The notes under the pieces: model-generated | Databases searched by the model: none | What the model saw: the letters and a program-made list of their open reading frames with translations, nothing else | What the model was told of the DNA's origin: nothing | Made by a program: the position numbers and the translations under genes | Part shown: in pieces, positions 63,860 to 64,000 of the stretch | How positions within the stretch are numbered: position 1 is the stretch's first letter | Layout of the letters: each line of letters starts with the position of its first letter | Source: Ypsolopha sequella | Taxonomy: Eukaryota; Arthropoda; Insecta; Lepidoptera; Ypsolophidae | DNA: 64,000 nt | Reading direction: 5' to 3' | Assembly (NCBI GenBank): GCA_934047225.1 | Contig: OW204005.1 | Location: 20,344,396-20,408,395 of the forward strand

Positions 63860-64000
63860 GGCAGCCGCCGATCGGCTTGCAAGTAGACGGAGTGGCTATG
63901 GGTTCACCTATTGCACCTGTAGTAGCGAACATCTTTATGGAGTGGTTTGAGGAGAAAGCGCTGCAGAGTGCGCGTGATAAACCGAGATACTGGTAGCAAT
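63860..64000 (+). pseudogene. Penelope-like element reverse transcriptase fragment
   Basis: The frame reads [20 protein letters not shown] and KPRYW, the pattern of Penelope-like RT before its catalytic YVDD. A TAG follows W at 63994-63996, and the window ends there. The frame upstream to 63748 shows no clear RT motif, so the element is probably cut. Confidence 0.75.

Overview
The window looks like insect nuclear DNA, most probably from a moth or butterfly. It is AT-rich and gene-poor, its genes are split into short exons with GT-AG introns, and it is packed with BEL/Pao LTR elements, LINE 3' ends, Helitron ends and palindromic MITEs of kinds common in Lepidoptera. The order assignment is inference; no barcode-type marker is present.

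Four host genes can be supported. (1) A gustatory receptor on the + strand, represented by its last three visible exons (3536-3604, 15601-15766, 17336-17508), with the family's terminal TY-x5-QF signature. Its 12-kb intron is filled by a stack of nested transposons. (2) A secreted CUB-domain protein on the + strand: a signal-peptide exon (26797-26886), two exons that together encode the CUB core (30029-30169, 32206-32323) and a probable fourth exon near 36624. No protease domain was found after it. (3) A complete 470-codon sugar/trehalose-type MFS transporter on the - strand, seven exons between 48885 and 39113, with all splice phases agreeing. (4) The last exon of a second, paralogous transporter on the - strand (62737-62516), whose upstream exons lie beyond the right edge.

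Retroelements dominate the left end. Bases 1-3481 are the 3' part of a non-autonomous BEL/Pao element whose RT-RNaseH-integrase region is replaced by a coding 87-bp tandem array. Bases 4107-11537 are a BEL/Pao provirus on the - strand with identical 191-bp LTRs and a 5-bp target duplication. One uninterrupted 2135-codon frame carries gag, protease, RT, RNase H and an F-type env-like protein, but the integrase catalytic core is missing through an in-frame deletion. This provirus sits inside a long inverted-repeat MITE (3785-14060), which also carries a second insertion that is itself split by a LINE.

The rest is mostly small repeats: a seven-copy TTAA-flanked family, a three-copy MITE around the receptor exons, two Helitrons, TA-flanked mariner-type MITEs, several minisatellites, LINE 3' ends of several clades, two degenerate hammerhead-ribozyme-like motifs and a Penelope-like RT fragment at the right edge. 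Where no gene is listed I saw only AT-rich repeat debris.
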